A stretch of 28,991 nt of DNA from GBS-DC sp964451985 (GCA_964451985.1 CAYVKB010000028.1:1-28991); one strand, 5' to 3'; shown: positions 1-8,024, counted from the first letter of the stretch. A program made the numbers and translations. The notes: generated by a model not told the origin, from the sequence alone.

Positions 1-363
1 TCGGCGTCCTCGCCGACGAAATACAACATCCGAAACTTCGATCGGTATAACGCGCTCCTAAAATCGTTGCGGATGGTGTTTGCTTTCTTAATACTGATAT
101 CCGTTGCATCTGCGAGCCTCTTCCTTTCGCCTTCATCTTCAGCCCTTCCCCCACATCCGAGAGGAGGAGGTATCTATGCAACGAGTGCGCCTAATCTCCC
201 TACTGATGAGGTCTTAACGCTTGAGCTCAGCAACCTCACGCGCGTAAAGGCTTCTGCCCCCATGATTGAGACAGGGTCGTGTACCCTTATCAGCGATCTC
301 CCTCTCCAATCGCGTGGGAGCGAGGCAGGAGTTGAGAGCCAATACAACTCTACTCACTATGCC
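1..363 (+). other. Upstream region of the M16 peptidase; possible leader ORF
   Basis: The frame of the M16 peptidase stays open to the left window edge, with a TTG at 67 and an ATG at 73 that would start a hydrophobic, signal-peptide-like stretch (VFAFLILISVASASLFL). Neither has a good ribosome site. The best Shine-Dalgarno here (GAGGAGGAGG at 161-170) precedes an ATG at 176 in another frame, which reads only 13 codons to a TAA at 215-217. Third-position GC looks lower than in the peptidase body, so I treat the stretch as leader rather than coding. A 6-bp palindrome (TCGGCG, loop TCCT, CGCCGA) lies at 1-16 and may belong to an upstream gene end. Confidence 0.35.
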
Positions 364-2832
364 ATGACCACTCCACAACGCCTCCAACTCGCCAACGGCG
401 CGCAGTTGATTGTAGAGCACATACCCGATGCGCCCCTAGTGGCGATGGAGGTTTGGATTCGCACGGGTGTGGTAGACGAGAAGCCTGAAACCTCTGGCGT
501 CGCGCACTTGCTGGAACATCTGATTTTCAAGGGAACCGCTGGAATGCCGCCTGGCACTTTAGACGAGGCGTTCGAGCGTGCAGGGGGCATTTTAGACGCT
601 TTCACCGAACGGGACTGGACGCGCTATCGTGCGAGCGTGCTGCCCAACCAGTGGCAGACTCCTCTGAGGACGCTGCTCCAATCCCTGTTGTACCCTGCTT
701 TGCCCGAAGCCGAGCTGGAAAAAGAACGTACGGTTATCCTGAACGACGAGTACGCACTGCATTTTGCTGACCCAATACGCCCCGCCCGCTATGCGCTTTT
801 CGCAAAGGCTTTCGAGGGGCAACCATATGCCTTCCCGTTGCTGGGCGATTTAGAAACACTGAAACGGCTGGATGCGCAAGCAGTACGGACGTTCCATCAG
901 ACGCACTACCGTCCCGAACGGATAACAGTTGTTCTGGTGGGTGCTGTTAATCTGCGGGAGGCGCGTCGCATTGTGGAAGAGGCATTCGTACGACCAGAGA
1001 GTGCTATCATTCCAAGCGCACCGAGGGATGACAGCATCGCCAACCCTGTCATTCCGAAAGATGTGAGGAATCTCCCCTCTGGCAACTCGCAGATTGTAGA
1101 AACCTCAGCAGGCATGTGCCTCGCGTTGGGGCTGAAGACGCCGCCTGCAGCCGATGTGAACGACTGGCTATGCGCTGAGGTTTTACGTACTGCCCTCGCG
1201 GAACCGTATCGGGGCTTGCTGTACGAAGGGGAGGATACACTGCCCTTTGGCAAACTGCAGAGCGAGTACCTGCCGCGCGTGTGGGGCAGCCTGATTGCCC
1301 TTTATGCCCTGCCGCCAGCGGAGCCGATGGACGATTGGCAGGCACGTGTGCAGAAACGCTGGCGCGACGCGCTTCAGAAGATTGCAAGCGGCAAGGCACA
1401 TGGAGCAGTGGAAGCCGCACGTGCCCTCACCCTTGCCCGCCATGAGGCGACGATGCGCAACCCGTTGGAGCGGGCGCGTTGGTATGGGCTATGCGCCGCG
1501 CTGCAGGTTCCACTCTCACCCGAAGAGTTCGCCCTGCGCCTGCGCGAGTTGCCTATTGAACAGGTGGAAAAGTTTGCCGAGAACCAACTCGGTAGTACGG
1601 GCACTCCTATCCGTGCAGCGGGTACTGGCTTGGACAGGACTGCCCAAGCCACAAGGGGCCTGCACTCGAGTCGGGATGTCCAAGCCACGCGCCAACGCCT
1701 TGCTAACGGGCTGCGCGTGATTGCTATGCCCGCGCCAGAGGCAGAGGGCGTGCTGATTCAAGTCGCCGTTGCTCACCCGCACGGGAGTTTCTCAGCGGCA
1801 ACGGGAGAGCTAACGGCGCGGATGCTGTTCGGCGCAACGCAGAATGAGACCGAACGCACACTGGGGGCGCGAATCGCCCATTCGGGGGGTAGCCTGCGCA
1901 TCGGATGGACGCCTGCAGGTGCACTCATTACCGCTTATGCACGGCGCGATTCGGTGGTGAATGTGCTGTCGCTGCTCAAAGAGGCGTTGCTGCGAGCCGA
2001 GTTTACCCCAGAAGCGCACCAACGCGCCATCCGTCAAGCACTGTATGACCGTACCTACTTTGAGGGCGCGCAGGGCTGGCGAGTAAGCGCGCACTTACTG
2101 AACCTGTACGCCACTGAAACCGAGCTGGAGCGCGTCACGCTGAGCCAGATACGCGCCTACTACCGCGCTTGCTATCGTCCCGAAAACATCGTGATTGCAG
2201 TGGCGGGCGACCTGCGCCACGAAACGCTGACCGAATGGGCGCGACAGTTTTTTGGTACGGAGTGGGAACAACCACCTGCACCCCCACTGAAATCAGAAAC
2301 GCCAAGCGCAAGCCCGAGGACCGCCGCACTGACCGACCCGCGCGGCGTGGCGTATGTGGGCTATGCGTGGACAACACCCGTCCAATCCGCTGCCGACTAC
2401 TACGCGCTGCAGGCGTGGCAACTGATACTGGGCGAGGGGAAGCGTTCACGACTGTTTGGGGCAGCACGCGAGGCACAGGGGCTGGGCTATGACCTGCGTA
2501 TAGAGACCTACCTGCTAAAAAACGCCGTTGCGGGCGTGGGGTGGATACAAACAGGCAAAACGCCTGCATCCCAGAGCCTGTTCCAGAACATTCTGAATTT
2601 ACCGATAGAGCCTGCCGAGTTGGAGCGCGCCCGCGCCCTGCTGCGTGGCGAGTGGGAGCGGCTGCGACTAAACCTCAACGCCTTCACTGCTGCGCTGGCG
2701 TGGGCGGAGCTGAGCGGGCTGGGCTACGAAACGGTGCTAAACGCCCCCACGCACATCGACGCGCTAAATCGCGAAGCAATTCAAGCCGCTTGTGCCCCAC
2801 TGCTACGCCGTTCGAGTGTACAATTGGAGTGA
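364..2832 (+). CDS. M16 family zinc metallopeptidase (two-domain, processing peptidase-like)
   Basis: This is an 822-residue fused M16 (pitrilysin/mitochondrial processing peptidase-like) protease. Counting from ATG 364, the inverted zinc motif HLLEH is at residues 48-52, and the third ligand, a glutamate in NDEY, is at residue 129, exactly the HxxEH-X76-E spacing of the family. The second half (about residues 430-820) repeats the M16 fold pattern without an HxxEH and should be the inactive partner domain, as is usual in this family. I chose ATG 364 because MTTPQRLQLANG is a typical M16 beginning, but it has no clear ribosome site. A longer form with a signal-like N-terminus from 67 or 73 is possible. 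The TGA overlaps the next gene's ATG by one base, so the two are probably co-translated. The substrate cannot be told from sequence. Confidence 0.88.
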   Translation: MTTPQRLQLANGAQLIVEHIPDAPLVAMEVWIRTGVVDEKPETSGVAHLLEHLIFKGTAGMPPGTLDEAFERAGGILDAFTERDWTRYRASVLPNQWQTPLRTLLQSLLYPALPEAELEKERTVILNDEYALHFADPIRPARYALFAKAFEGQPYAFPLLGDLETLKRLDAQAVRTFHQTHYRPERITVVLVGAVNLREARRIVEEAFVRPESAIIPSAPRDDSIANPVIPKDVRNLPSGNSQIVETSAGMCLALGLKTPPAADVNDWLCAEVLRTALAEPYRGLLYEGEDTLPFGKLQSEYLPRVWGSLIALYALPPAEPMDDWQARVQKRWRDALQKIASGKAHGAVEAARALTLARHEATMRNPLERARWYGLCAALQVPLSPEEFALRLRELPIEQVEKFAENQLGSTGTPIRAAGTGLDRTAQATRGLHSSRDVQATRQRLANGLRVIAMPAPEAEGVLIQVAVAHPHGSFSAATGELTARMLFGATQNETERTLGARIAHSGGSLRIGWTPAGALITAYARRDSVVNVLSLLKEALLRAEFTPEAHQRAIRQALYDRTYFEGAQGWRVSAHLLNLYATETELERVTLSQIRAYYRACYRPENIVIAVAGDLRHETLTEWARQFFGTEWEQPPAPPLKSETPSASPRTAALTDPRGVAYVGYAWTTPVQSAADYYALQAWQLILGEGKRSRLFGAAREAQGLGYDLRIETYLLKNAVAGVGWIQTGKTPASQSLFQNILNLPIEPAELERARALLRGEWERLRLNLNAFTAALAWAELSGLGYETVLNAPTHIDALNREAIQAACAPLLRRSSVQLE

Positions 2833-3512
2833 TGCGCATCGATCCGAAGCTGGACGCCTATCGTGAGCTGGGGGTCGCTCCGAACGCCTCGTCGGAGGTG
2901 ATACGCCAAGCGTATCTGGCACTGGTGCGACGCTACCACCCCGACCGCGCGCCCGCAGGACGCACCGCCGAGTACGAGGAGCGGATGAAGCGCATCAACA
3001 CGGCTTACGAGGTGCTAAGCAATCCCCATTCGCGCCAGTTATACGACCGTTTGCGCACGCCTCAGTTGCAAAATGGAGTTCCGAAGCATGGGGCTGTGTC
3101 GGCGACGCCGCGCGCACAGCCGAACGACCCCTACACGCAAATGCGTGCGGGCTACCAGCAGCGGTTGTACCGGGTGCAGGCATCCACGCGCGGATTGCCC
3201 CCGTGGGCGCAGGCGTTGTCGGGGCTATTCGCGGGATTGGGACTGGTAACAGGTTTCATCTTGGGCTTGCCGTTCGGCATCATCGGGTGTATTCCCGGCG
3301 CGATGGTGGGGATGGTGGTCGGCATGCTGGTCGGCTTGTGGGCAGTCCATGTGTTTGCGCTGGGACTACCTACGGCGTTGGCGGGGTGGTTGGGCTTTCT
3401 GATAGGGCAGGAGACAGGCTTGTGGGTAGGCGTACTACTGGGGTTAGGGATAGGTGTGATTTGGGCGCGCCGTTTGTGGCGACGCACCCAAATCCATTAC
3501 CACTCACGATAA
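2832..3512 (+). CDS. J-domain (DnaJ-like) membrane protein
   Basis: The protein has 226 residues. Residues about 7-75 form a J domain with the HPD tripeptide at 36-38, which in this family stimulates the ATPase of an Hsp70 (DnaK) partner. No Gly/Phe region, zinc-finger region or DnaJ C-terminal substrate domain follows, so it is not a full-length DnaJ. A polar linker (80-125) leads to a strongly hydrophobic Gly-rich region (about 129-212) that can form up to four membrane segments, ending in a basic tail. It probably recruits DnaK to the membrane. The ATG overlaps the TGA of the M16 peptidase gene, suggesting coupled translation and a shared role in protein quality control (inference). Its 3' end overlaps the convergent pilin-like gene by 16 bp. 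Confidence 0.85.
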   Translation: MRIDPKLDAYRELGVAPNASSEVIRQAYLALVRRYHPDRAPAGRTAEYEERMKRINTAYEVLSNPHSRQLYDRLRTPQLQNGVPKHGAVSATPRAQPNDPYTQMRAGYQQRLYRVQASTRGLPPWAQALSGLFAGLGLVTGFILGLPFGIIGCIPGAMVGMVVGMLVGLWAVHVFALGLPTALAGWLGFLIGQETGLWVGVLLGLGIGVIWARRLWRRTQIHYHSR

Positions 3513-3925
3513 GGACGTCCGTCGCTGCCAACGCCCTCCGCTGGCGAACACACCTTCAACTCGCCTGTTTTCGGGTCGCAATAATATTCCAGCGGCTTGC
3601 CTGAAATTGGGCACTTTGGAACCTCCCTGAGATAGGGACCGTTGTAGTAGTCGGGATTCATCGCCGTGGGGCGTCGCCATCGGTCAAGCCCAATCTCAGG
3701 TGGCTCGGTGGCTGCCAGGTCGCTTAAATCGACGGGATAGACGCCCGTATCATGATAGAATACCAGCAAAGCGTGGCGCGTTTCCGCCAGCGTTATGCGC
3801 AACCGCGCCTCCGGGTCGCGCGGCAGATGGTGCGACATGCGAGGCGTGAACGCCGCCAACACAGCTACACTCATCACCGCCAACGATAGAAGCTCCACCA
3901 AAGTCATACCGCGTATCCAGCGCAT
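3497..3925 (-). CDS. Type IV pilin/type II secretion pseudopilin-like protein
   Basis: The protein has 142 residues. It begins with a short basic leader and a class III prepilin signal: cleavage is expected after Gly6, giving mature MTLVELLSLAVMSVAVLAAF with the conserved Glu at +5. The hydrophobic helix is at about 8-27. The C-terminal part has a tyrosine/proline-rich GspG-like look and three cysteines (105, 116, 126). Such proteins are processed by a prepilin peptidase and assembled into pili, pseudopili or competence filaments; no other assembly gene lies in the window. A ribosome site (AGGAG) lies about 7 bases upstream. It is transcribed divergently from the IscA-like gene and converges on the J-domain gene. 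Confidence 0.8.
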   Translation of the reverse strand: MRWIRGMTLVELLSLAVMSVAVLAAFTPRMSHHLPRDPEARLRITLAETRHALLVFYHDTGVYPVDLSDLAATEPPEIGLDRWRRPTAMNPDYYNGPYLREVPKCPISGKPLEYYCDPKTGELKVCSPAEGVGSDGRPYREW

Positions 3926-3995
3926 CTTAGTCTCCTATACGCACGCCTATAACGGTTGTTCCATACTTCCTTCGCAATTTGGACGCCGAATCGGG

Positions 3996-4001
3996 TACAA
4001 T
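3996..4001 (+). promoter_or_regulatory. Candidate -10 box for the IscA-like gene
   Basis: TACAAT lies 11 bases before the AGGAGG ribosome site. The only -35 candidate (TTCGCA, 19-bp spacing) is weak, so this is tentative. Confidence 0.3.
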
Positions 4002-4027
4002 TCCACCAGACAGGAGGACTGTACGCT

Positions 4028-4411
4028 ATGGCAATCACTTTGTCCGAGCGCGCTGCGCACGAGTTGAAGACACTGTTGGAAGAATCGGGTATTCAGGACG
4101 CGGGGCTGCGCGTCTGGGTCGCCGGAGGCGGCTGCAGCGGACTGCAATACCAGATGGCGATTGACGACTCGCAACCCGAGGAGACCGACCTCGTGTTTGA
4201 CTCGCATGGGGTGCGAATCTATGTGGATAGCCTGAGCATCCGCTACATGGACGGTTCGTGCATCGACTATGTGGAGGATATGTTCGGCGGGGGCTTCAAA
4301 ATCGACAATCCGAACGCGGTGAACGGCTGCGGTTGCGGCTCCTCGTTCCAGACAGAGGACGAGATGGGTACGCCCGGTGCAGGCTGCGGCAGCTGTGGGT
4401 GCCGCGGGTAA
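4028..4411 (+). CDS. HesB/IscA/ErpA-type iron-sulfur cluster carrier
   Basis: This is a 127-residue A-type Fe-S carrier. The three family cysteines are present: Cys36 in GGGCSGLQY and Cys101/Cys103 in NGCGCGSSF. These proteins accept clusters from scaffold proteins and deliver them to apo-enzymes in the cytoplasm. The start is set by a strong AGGAGG at 4012-4017, ten bases before ATG. The usual family length is about 105-115 residues; here an extra tail carries CGSCGC (Cys120, 123, 125), an additional possible metal site. There are no isc or suf neighbours, so whether it equals IscA, ErpA or SufA is not decidable. Confidence 0.92.
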   Translation: MAITLSERAAHELKTLLEESGIQDAGLRVWVAGGGCSGLQYQMAIDDSQPEETDLVFDSHGVRIYVDSLSIRYMDGSCIDYVEDMFGGGFKIDNPNAVNGCGCGSSFQTEDEMGTPGAGCGSCGCRG

Positions 4412-4435
4412 ACATTCAGAAGTAGTTGTACTGCG

Positions 4436-4512
4436 AGACTCCTCTCCTTCTGATTGGAATGGCAGCTGGATTTATCTAAAGCACCTGTACCATTCCAGTA
4501 GGTGAGGAGTCT
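4436..4512. repeat. Long inverted repeat after the IscA-like gene
   Basis: Nested arms AGACTCCTC (4436-4444) with GAGGAGTCT (4504-4512), and GGAATGG (4456-4462) with CCATTCC (4490-4496), can fold into one long interrupted hairpin. It starts 24 bases after the stop codon. There is no T tract, so it is not a clear intrinsic terminator. It may be a transcript end, an RNA structure or the remnant of a small mobile element. Confidence 0.55.
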
Positions 4513-4538
4513 ACTCTATAGCGTCGAAAGTTCCTACT

Positions 4539-4664
4539 CCCACTTTGGAGGGCGAGGCTCCCGCCGAGCCTATTGCAGCTCCCACTCTGGAGGGCGAGGC
4601 TCCCGCCGAGCCTAGTGCAGCCCCCACTTTAGAGGGCGAGGCTCCCGCCGAGCCATCCTACTTA
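4539..4664. repeat. Three tandem 42-bp repeat units (GC-rich palindrome family A)
   Basis: Three copies start with CCCACT at 4539, 4581 and 4623, so the period is exactly 42 bp. Each contains a 24-base core (4547-4570, 4589-4612, 4631-4654) beginning GGAGGGCGAGG (AGAGGG in copy 3) and ending CCGCCGAGCC. Within the core GGCTC and GAGCC can pair. The same core occurs inverted at 4700-4723 and again near 21.6-21.7 kb, so this is a dispersed family. The gap 4412-4751 holds no convincing gene. Confidence 0.85.
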
Positions 4665-4699
4665 TAAGATCTCACAGCGCACCCGAAGACACAGCGAAT

Positions 4700-4723
4700 G
4701 GCTCGGCGGGAGCCTCGCCCTCC
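4700..4723. repeat. Inverted copy of repeat family A
   Basis: This is a reverse-complement copy of the 24-base core, starting GGCTCGGCGGGAGCC. It lies 45 bases after the last tandem copy, so the last unit and this copy form a 24-bp stem with a 45-base loop, with one mismatch in the outermost arm base pairs. Confidence 0.8.
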
Positions 4724-4751
4724 ATGCACGTGTTTCGAATTCGCACGCTTA

Positions 4752-5876
4752 TTATTTATCCACGGCTTGCATGCTCAAAGAATCCTTTAAATCCGTAGAT
4801 TTTCTCTTTCGCCTTGCTATGATCGTTCCACCGCCGAGGAACGCGCCTAATATTAAGAGCGCGCTCGGCTCAGGCGCCCAGTAGCCCCCGCCACCGCCAT
4901 AAGAGCGCCACTGGTCGATGCGAACGCGCAAAAAGAGCGCAGCGTGGTCAGAAGCGTTGGGGCTGTCGGTGAGCTCGAAGCCTGCAGGGAGTCGCCCTGT
5001 AGGGAAGCGGCGCGTATTGAAAATCGACGCCTCCAACGCATTAATACGATCGCGCCCTAGTTCGGTGGGGGAGACCATTAGATAGTCGTAGCGGCGAGTG
5101 GGGTTGCCTGTCTCCGAGACGCGCCAAGTGCGTTTACCCCCAAGCGCATCTACAGGCATCGTGTCGCGTAATCGTGCCATCTGCACCGTGCTGATGGGCG
5201 CGTAGGGGCGTCCGTCGGGCAAGGTCGCGCCTGAATAGACGCGGGACAAGTCGGGGTCTTCGTTCTCGTTCAGGTCGCCGCCTAACAGATACGCCGCACG
5301 GCGATTGCGAATGCGCCAGTTGCTAATCTGATTGCGCGTGTTCTCAGCGTTCGTCTGGCGGTTCGCGCTGCTGGTGTTGTCTGCACCCGAGTCGAAGTGC
5401 ACCCCGAACACGCCCAAGCCGTTCGTGCCAGGCACGTTGATTAGCCCCATCGTCAGCCCACGATTGGGTGCACCGATGCCGACATCAGTAATGCTAAGAA
5501 ACGGATAGCGGCTGACAATCGCGTTGCTGATGAAGCCGTCGCTGAGGCGGTTTACATACAGAAAGTAGTCGCGGTTGCGCTGCAGGTTGGTACCTAAGTA
5601 AGTAAGATTGTTGCGCACAAAGCTATCCAGTGCGGCTTCCTGATTGAGGGCGTTCCAGCTGGTGCGCGTGTCGCCTCCTACTTCCTGCAAGATGATAATG
5701 TCGGGCTGCAGGTAGTTGATAGTTTTAGCGACAAAGGGAGCTTGCGCACTGCGCGGACTGTTTGCCCCCACCGCACGCGCGATGTTCCAGCTCAGAATGC
5801 TGACCTCCGTCGCGCCCGCTAAGGCGACAAGTAGCCCTGCAAACAGAGTCCATCCAAACCTTTGTAGTCCTTTCAT
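4752..5876 (-). CDS. Secreted endonuclease/exonuclease/phosphatase-family protein with PEP-CTERM-like tail
   Basis: The protein has 374 residues. An N-terminal signal peptide covers about residues 1-22. The EEP (DNase I-like) fold is shown by SWNI (Asn31), LQEVGG (Glu65), FGVHFDS (His160), GGDLNENED (Asp201, Asn203) and SDHAALF (Asp310, His311), which correspond to the metal and catalytic residues of the family. After a Gly/Tyr-rich spacer the C-terminus has PEP at 335-337, a hydrophobic helix (about 338-353) and ARRKRK, the pattern of PEP-CTERM sorting signals, here followed by 15 extra residues. It is therefore probably exported and handled by an exosortase system. It could cut extracellular nucleic acid or a phosphoester; the substrate is unknown. 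No strong ribosome site precedes the ATG. It lies 49 bp downstream of purD in the same direction. Confidence 0.85.
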   Translation of the reverse strand: MKGLQRFGWTLFAGLLVALAGATEVSILSWNIARAVGANSPRSAQAPFVAKTINYLQPDIIILQEVGGDTRTSWNALNQEAALDSFVRNNLTYLGTNLQRNRDYFLYVNRLSDGFISNAIVSRYPFLSITDVGIGAPNRGLTMGLINVPGTNGLGVFGVHFDSGADNTSSANRQTNAENTRNQISNWRIRNRRAAYLLGGDLNENEDPDLSRVYSGATLPDGRPYAPISTVQMARLRDTMPVDALGGKRTWRVSETGNPTRRYDYLMVSPTELGRDRINALEASIFNTRRFPTGRLPAGFELTDSPNASDHAALFLRVRIDQWRSYGGGGGYWAPEPSALLILGAFLGGGTIIARRKRKSTDLKDSLSMQAVDK

Positions 5877-5925
5877 AGGCGAAAAAGCCCCACAGGAAGT
5901 TTACCTCAGCAACATTAAGATAGGG

Positions 5926-7188
5926 TTATAACGCGATGTCCGTTCGGTAGTGCATGCCCTCGAAGCGTATCTTTTGCACGGCGCGGTAGGTGTTGTCGCG
6001 GGCTTCGCTGAGCGTATCACCCAGCCCGACGATGTTCAACACGCGCCCACCCGCCGTGAGGATACGCCCGTTCTCGGAGCGGGTGCCCGCGTGGAAAATC
6101 TGCACGTTAGGCAGCTGGCTTGCCTGTTCCAGCCCTTCGATAGGCAAGCCGGTGCGGTATTCGTGGGGGTAGCCGCCCGACGCCAGCACCACGCACACGG
6201 CGGCGCGGGGGCTGAAACGCAAGGGTGTCTCGTGCAGCCTGCCCTGTATGGTTGCGAGCATGAGTTCCACCAGGTCGCTCTCCAGCAAGGGCATCAGCAC
6301 CTGCGTCTCGGGGTCGCCGAAGCGGCAGTTGAACTCCAGCGTATAAGGCTGCCTCTCTTGAATCATCAGTCCTGCGTACAGCACGCCCTTGTAGGGGGTT
6401 CCGAGCCGCGCCATCTCGCCAATCACAGGACGCACGATTTGCCGCATAGTGGTCTCAACCAGTTCGGGCGTGGCGTCGGGCAGGGGCGTGTAGCAGCCCA
6501 TTCCGCCCGTGTTGGGACCACGGTCGTTGTCTAAGGCGCGTTTATAGTCGCGCACAGGGGGCATCGGTAGGGCGGTTTGACCGTCGGTCAGACATAGCAG
6601 CGACATCTCGCGCCCGTGCAGGCGGTCTTCAATCACAATCCGCGCGCCCGCTTCGCCCAGCCCACGCTCCACCATCAGGAACTCCACTGTGTCCAGCGCA
6701 TCGCTCAGCGTTTCACAGATGAAAACGCCCTTGCCCAGCGCCTCGCCATCAGCTTTAATCACGCAAGGACGCTCCAAAAAACGCTCGCGCAGGTAGGCTT
6801 GGGCAGCGTCGGGGTCATCGAACGCGGCGAAGGGGGCGGTTGGGGCGTTCACTTGCGCCATGATTCGCTTGGCGAAGGCTTTGCTGCCTTCCAGTTGTGC
6901 CGCCACCTGCGAGGGACCGAAACATGGGATATTCGCCTCCTGCAGGGCATCCGCCAAGCCCGCAATCAAGGGCGATTCAGGACCCACCACGACCAAGTCG
7001 ATGGCGTTCTGTTGAGCGAAGGCAACGATTTCGGGGATGGCTTTGGGGGCGATGGGCACGCACTCGGCGTGTTGGGCGATGCCGGCGTTGCCGGGGGCGG
7101 CGAAGAGCGCGTGGCAGTGTGCGCTATGGCGCAGTTTCCACGCCAGCGCGTGTTCGCGTCCGCCGCCGCCGACTAAGAGAATGCGCAT
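5926..7188 (-). CDS. purD: Phosphoribosylamine-glycine ligase (GAR synthetase)
   Basis: The 420-residue enzyme catalyses the second step of de novo purine synthesis: phosphoribosylamine + glycine + ATP gives GAR + ADP + phosphate. The N-terminus MRILLVGGGGREHALAWKL is typical. The ATP-grasp region shows KADGEALGKGV (145-155), GPNTGGMG (224-231) and the metal-binding NCRFGDPETQ (287-296). Length matches the family. Its ATG overlaps the rpsI stop by one base (TAATG), so it is the translationally coupled tail of the ribosomal array, an unusual place for a purine gene. No other pur gene is in the window. Confidence 0.97.
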   Translation of the reverse strand: MRILLVGGGGREHALAWKLRHSAHCHALFAAPGNAGIAQHAECVPIAPKAIPEIVAFAQQNAIDLVVVGPESPLIAGLADALQEANIPCFGPSQVAAQLEGSKAFAKRIMAQVNAPTAPFAAFDDPDAAQAYLRERFLERPCVIKADGEALGKGVFICETLSDALDTVEFLMVERGLGEAGARIVIEDRLHGREMSLLCLTDGQTALPMPPVRDYKRALDNDRGPNTGGMGCYTPLPDATPELVETTMRQIVRPVIGEMARLGTPYKGVLYAGLMIQERQPYTLEFNCRFGDPETQVLMPLLESDLVELMLATIQGRLHETPLRFSPRAAVCVVLASGGYPHEYRTGLPIEGLEQASQLPNVQIFHAGTRSENGRILTAGGRVLNIVGLGDTLSEARDNTYRAVQKIRFEGMHYRTDIAL

Positions 7189-7580
7189 TAGCGCTTCACG
7201 AACTGGAATCCGCGGCGTGCGCCGTGACGTCCGTACTTCTTGCGCTCTTTCTCGCGGGCGTCGCGGGTCAGCATACCGTTTTGTTTCAGTACGGCGCGGT
7301 ATTCAGGGTTCACCTGCAGCAGGGCACGCGCCACACCGTGTCGGATTGCGCCTGCCTGACCCGACAGCCCGCCGCCGCGCACCGTCGCCTTGATGTCGTA
7401 CTGACCCTCGATGCCCAGCAAGCGCATCGGCTGTGTTACGATGCGCTCCAGAATCGGGCGGCGCAGATACTCGGGCGCGTCACGCCCGTTGATGATAATC
7501 TTGCCCTCGCCGGGCATCAGCCACACGCGCGCCGAAGCGGTCTTGCGTCGTCCTGTACCGTAGTATCGAATCGGCTCCAT
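7188..7580 (-). CDS. rpsI: 30S ribosomal protein S9
   Basis: The 130-residue S9/uS9 binds the head of the small subunit, with its basic C-terminal tail reaching toward P-site tRNA. YYGTGRRKTASARVWL near the N-terminus and the basic end with KKYGRHGARRGFQFVKR identify it; the last three residues are VKR rather than the common SKR. I chose ATG at 7580 because AAGGAG lies eight bases upstream; a GTG at 7589 would overlap that site. It forms the usual pair with rplM, 12 bases behind it. Confidence 0.97.
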   Translation of the reverse strand: MEPIRYYGTGRRKTASARVWLMPGEGKIIINGRDAPEYLRRPILERIVTQPMRLLGIEGQYDIKATVRGGGLSGQAGAIRHGVARALLQVNPEYRAVLKQNGMLTRDAREKERKKYGRHGARRGFQFVKR

Positions 7581-7592
7581 AGAGTTCACTCC

Positions 7593-8024
7593 TTACAGTT
7601 CATAAGCTTGGGGCAGCTGCGCGGCATGGGGATGTTCCGCGCCTTGGAACACACGCAGTCGCTTCAGCATGCGGGCGCGGAGTTTGTTTTTCGGCAGCAT
7701 GCGGCTCACCACGCGCGTCACCATCTTTTCGGGCTTCTCAGTCATCATCTTGCGGCGCGTGTAGGCGCGCAGCCCGCCCGGATGCATCGTGTGGTGGTAA
7801 ATCACTTCCTCCATCTTGTTGCCTGTGAAGATTGCCTTCTCCGCGTTCAGGATAATCACATGGTCGCCCATATCCATGTGGGGGGTGTAGGTGGGCTTGT
7901 GCTTGCCTTGCAGTAGGCGTGCGACTTGGGCGGCGACTCGCCCGACGGGCTTGCCCGCCGCATCGACGACCCACCAGGTTCGCTGGATTTCGTCTTTTTT
8001 CATCGTATAGGTTCGTTGTAGCAT
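7593..8024 (-). CDS. rplM: 50S ribosomal protein L13
   Basis: The 143-residue L13/uL13 is an early-assembly protein of the large subunit. Signature segments are RTWWVVDAAGKPVGRVA, the GDHVIILNAEKA strand and RMLPKNKLRARMLKRLRVF. A GGAGGAGG sequence precedes the ATG by nine bases; a second in-frame ATG at residue 8 is less well placed. truA lies 18 bases upstream and rpsI follows, the order seen in many Gram-positive-type genomes. Confidence 0.97.
   Translation of the reverse strand: MLQRTYTMKKDEIQRTWWVVDAAGKPVGRVAAQVARLLQGKHKPTYTPHMDMGDHVIILNAEKAIFTGNKMEEVIYHHTMHPGGLRAYTRRKMMTEKPEKMVTRVVSRMLPKNKLRARMLKRLRVFQGAEHPHAAQLPQAYEL

Noticed and set aside
4539..4723. Possible CRISPR array
   Set aside because: The repeats have a 42-bp period but the 18-base stretches between cores are themselves similar, not unique spacers, and no cas gene is present.
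5950..7176. Long plus-strand ORFs inside purD (5950-6534, 6616-7176)
   Set aside because: They are antisense to an intact, well-supported purD and lack ribosome sites and family motifs; high GC keeps opposite frames open.
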